The position numbers and the translations under genes are program-made. Positions 58,664 to 58,960 of a DNA stretch of 58,960 nucleotides are shown piece by piece. Source of the stretch: Sedimentisphaerales bacterium (GTDB lineage: Bacteria > Planctomycetota > Phycisphaerae > Sedimentisphaerales > SM23-30); the NCBI GenBank assembly GCA_016928435.1, contig JAFGKT010000010.1:1-58960 (forward strand), given 5' to 3'. The notes beneath the pieces were generated by a model, which was not told the origin of the DNA, searched no databases, and saw nothing but the letters and a program-made list of their open reading frames with translations. How positions within the stretch are numbered: the first letter of the stretch is position 1; each line of letters begins with the position of its first letter.

Positions 58664-58960
58664 ACAGGTGGTTGGGAAATGGCGTCTGGTTTTGGGTGCC
58701 GGGCGCGCAGAGACTAGCAAGTGCGCGCCCGCGTTACGGGGGTAAAAAACGGGCGCAAGATTGGATAAGTGCGTGGAATCGGGAAGCACAAATGAGAGAG
58801 TTGGCGGGATACGGGCGCGCGGGTGCAGTGCCTGCGTGCGGCGGGGTGAGAGGTGAGATGCGCAAAGGTTTGTCGGGAGCGCGCGGGGGTAAGGCAGTGG
58901 GAGAGAGGGCGTTCAGAAATCGTCAGAAATGAATGAGTTTTGATTGGTTTTGGTTAAGAA

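Larger units (their letters stand above)
57874..58960. other. Upstream and repeat-rich terminal region
   Basis: No credible gene; small open frames at 58500-58932 are repeat-derived. It holds the thrS promoter, the tandem array at 58101-58500, and hairpin elements at 58581 and 58632. Confidence 0.5.

Noticed and set aside
58500..58932. Two plus-strand open frames near the right end
   Set aside because: They run through hairpin and tandem repeat DNA and overlap each other; composition is that of the repeats.

Overview
The window looks like part of a chromosome from a Planctomycetota bacterium, probably class Phycisphaerae. This is inferred from gene content, not a database match: two secreted PD40-repeat proteins with PEP-CTERM-type tails, a DUF6786-like protein, many sugar isomerase/epimerase-type enzymes, a DUF3034-like outer-membrane protein, and intergenic DNA full of short dispersed hairpin repeats. 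No rRNA, CRISPR array or insertion sequence was seen.

Region 1 (1-15242) is the right end of a temperate tailed prophage. In order it holds the portal C-terminus, a protease/capsid fusion, a DUF2190-like decoration protein, an SGNH-like structural protein, tail Z-like and terminator-like proteins, the tail tube, a frameshifted tail chaperone, a tape measure, distal tail and fibre genes, and a convergent tyrosine integrase beside a tRNA-Val that is the likely attachment site. Terminase, lysis, replication and repressor genes would lie left of the window.

Region 2 (15243-23582) carries electron-transfer and transport genes. A fused EtfB-EtfA and an ETF-quinone oxidoreductase with a Cys-rich FixX-like tail lie behind a near-perfect CRP-type palindrome. 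A minus-strand peptide-type ABC transporter (two permeases and a membrane-anchored binding protein) follows, with no ATPase gene nearby.

Region 3 (23583-30710) holds an MBL hydrolase, an SGNH hydrolase, a minus-strand three-gene cassette with two V4R-like proteins, a cysteine-desulfurase-like gene translationally coupled to an unknown small protein, and an outer-membrane protein.

Region 4 (31270-47716) is a carbohydrate-related neighbourhood: DUF6786-like, Na+/Ca2+ antiporter, sugar isomerase, galactokinase-type GHMP kinase, DeoR regulator, deoxyhypusine-synthase-like protein, PfkB-HAD fusion, GntR regulator, a response regulator with a hybrid kinase, a second sugar isomerase and a GH2 enzyme. 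The tight run deoR / DHS-like / PfkB-HAD is the best candidate here for an undescribed pathway.

Region 5 (47717-58960) holds a pentapeptide-repeat ion channel, a membrane protein plus methyltransferase pair, tRNA-Leu, two tandem PEP-CTERM paralogues, and the conserved translation operon thrS-infC-rpmI-rplT-pheS on the minus strand. pheT is not in its usual place. infC appears to begin at a non-canonical codon. The last kilobase is repeat DNA, including a degenerate tandem array of about 147-bp units.
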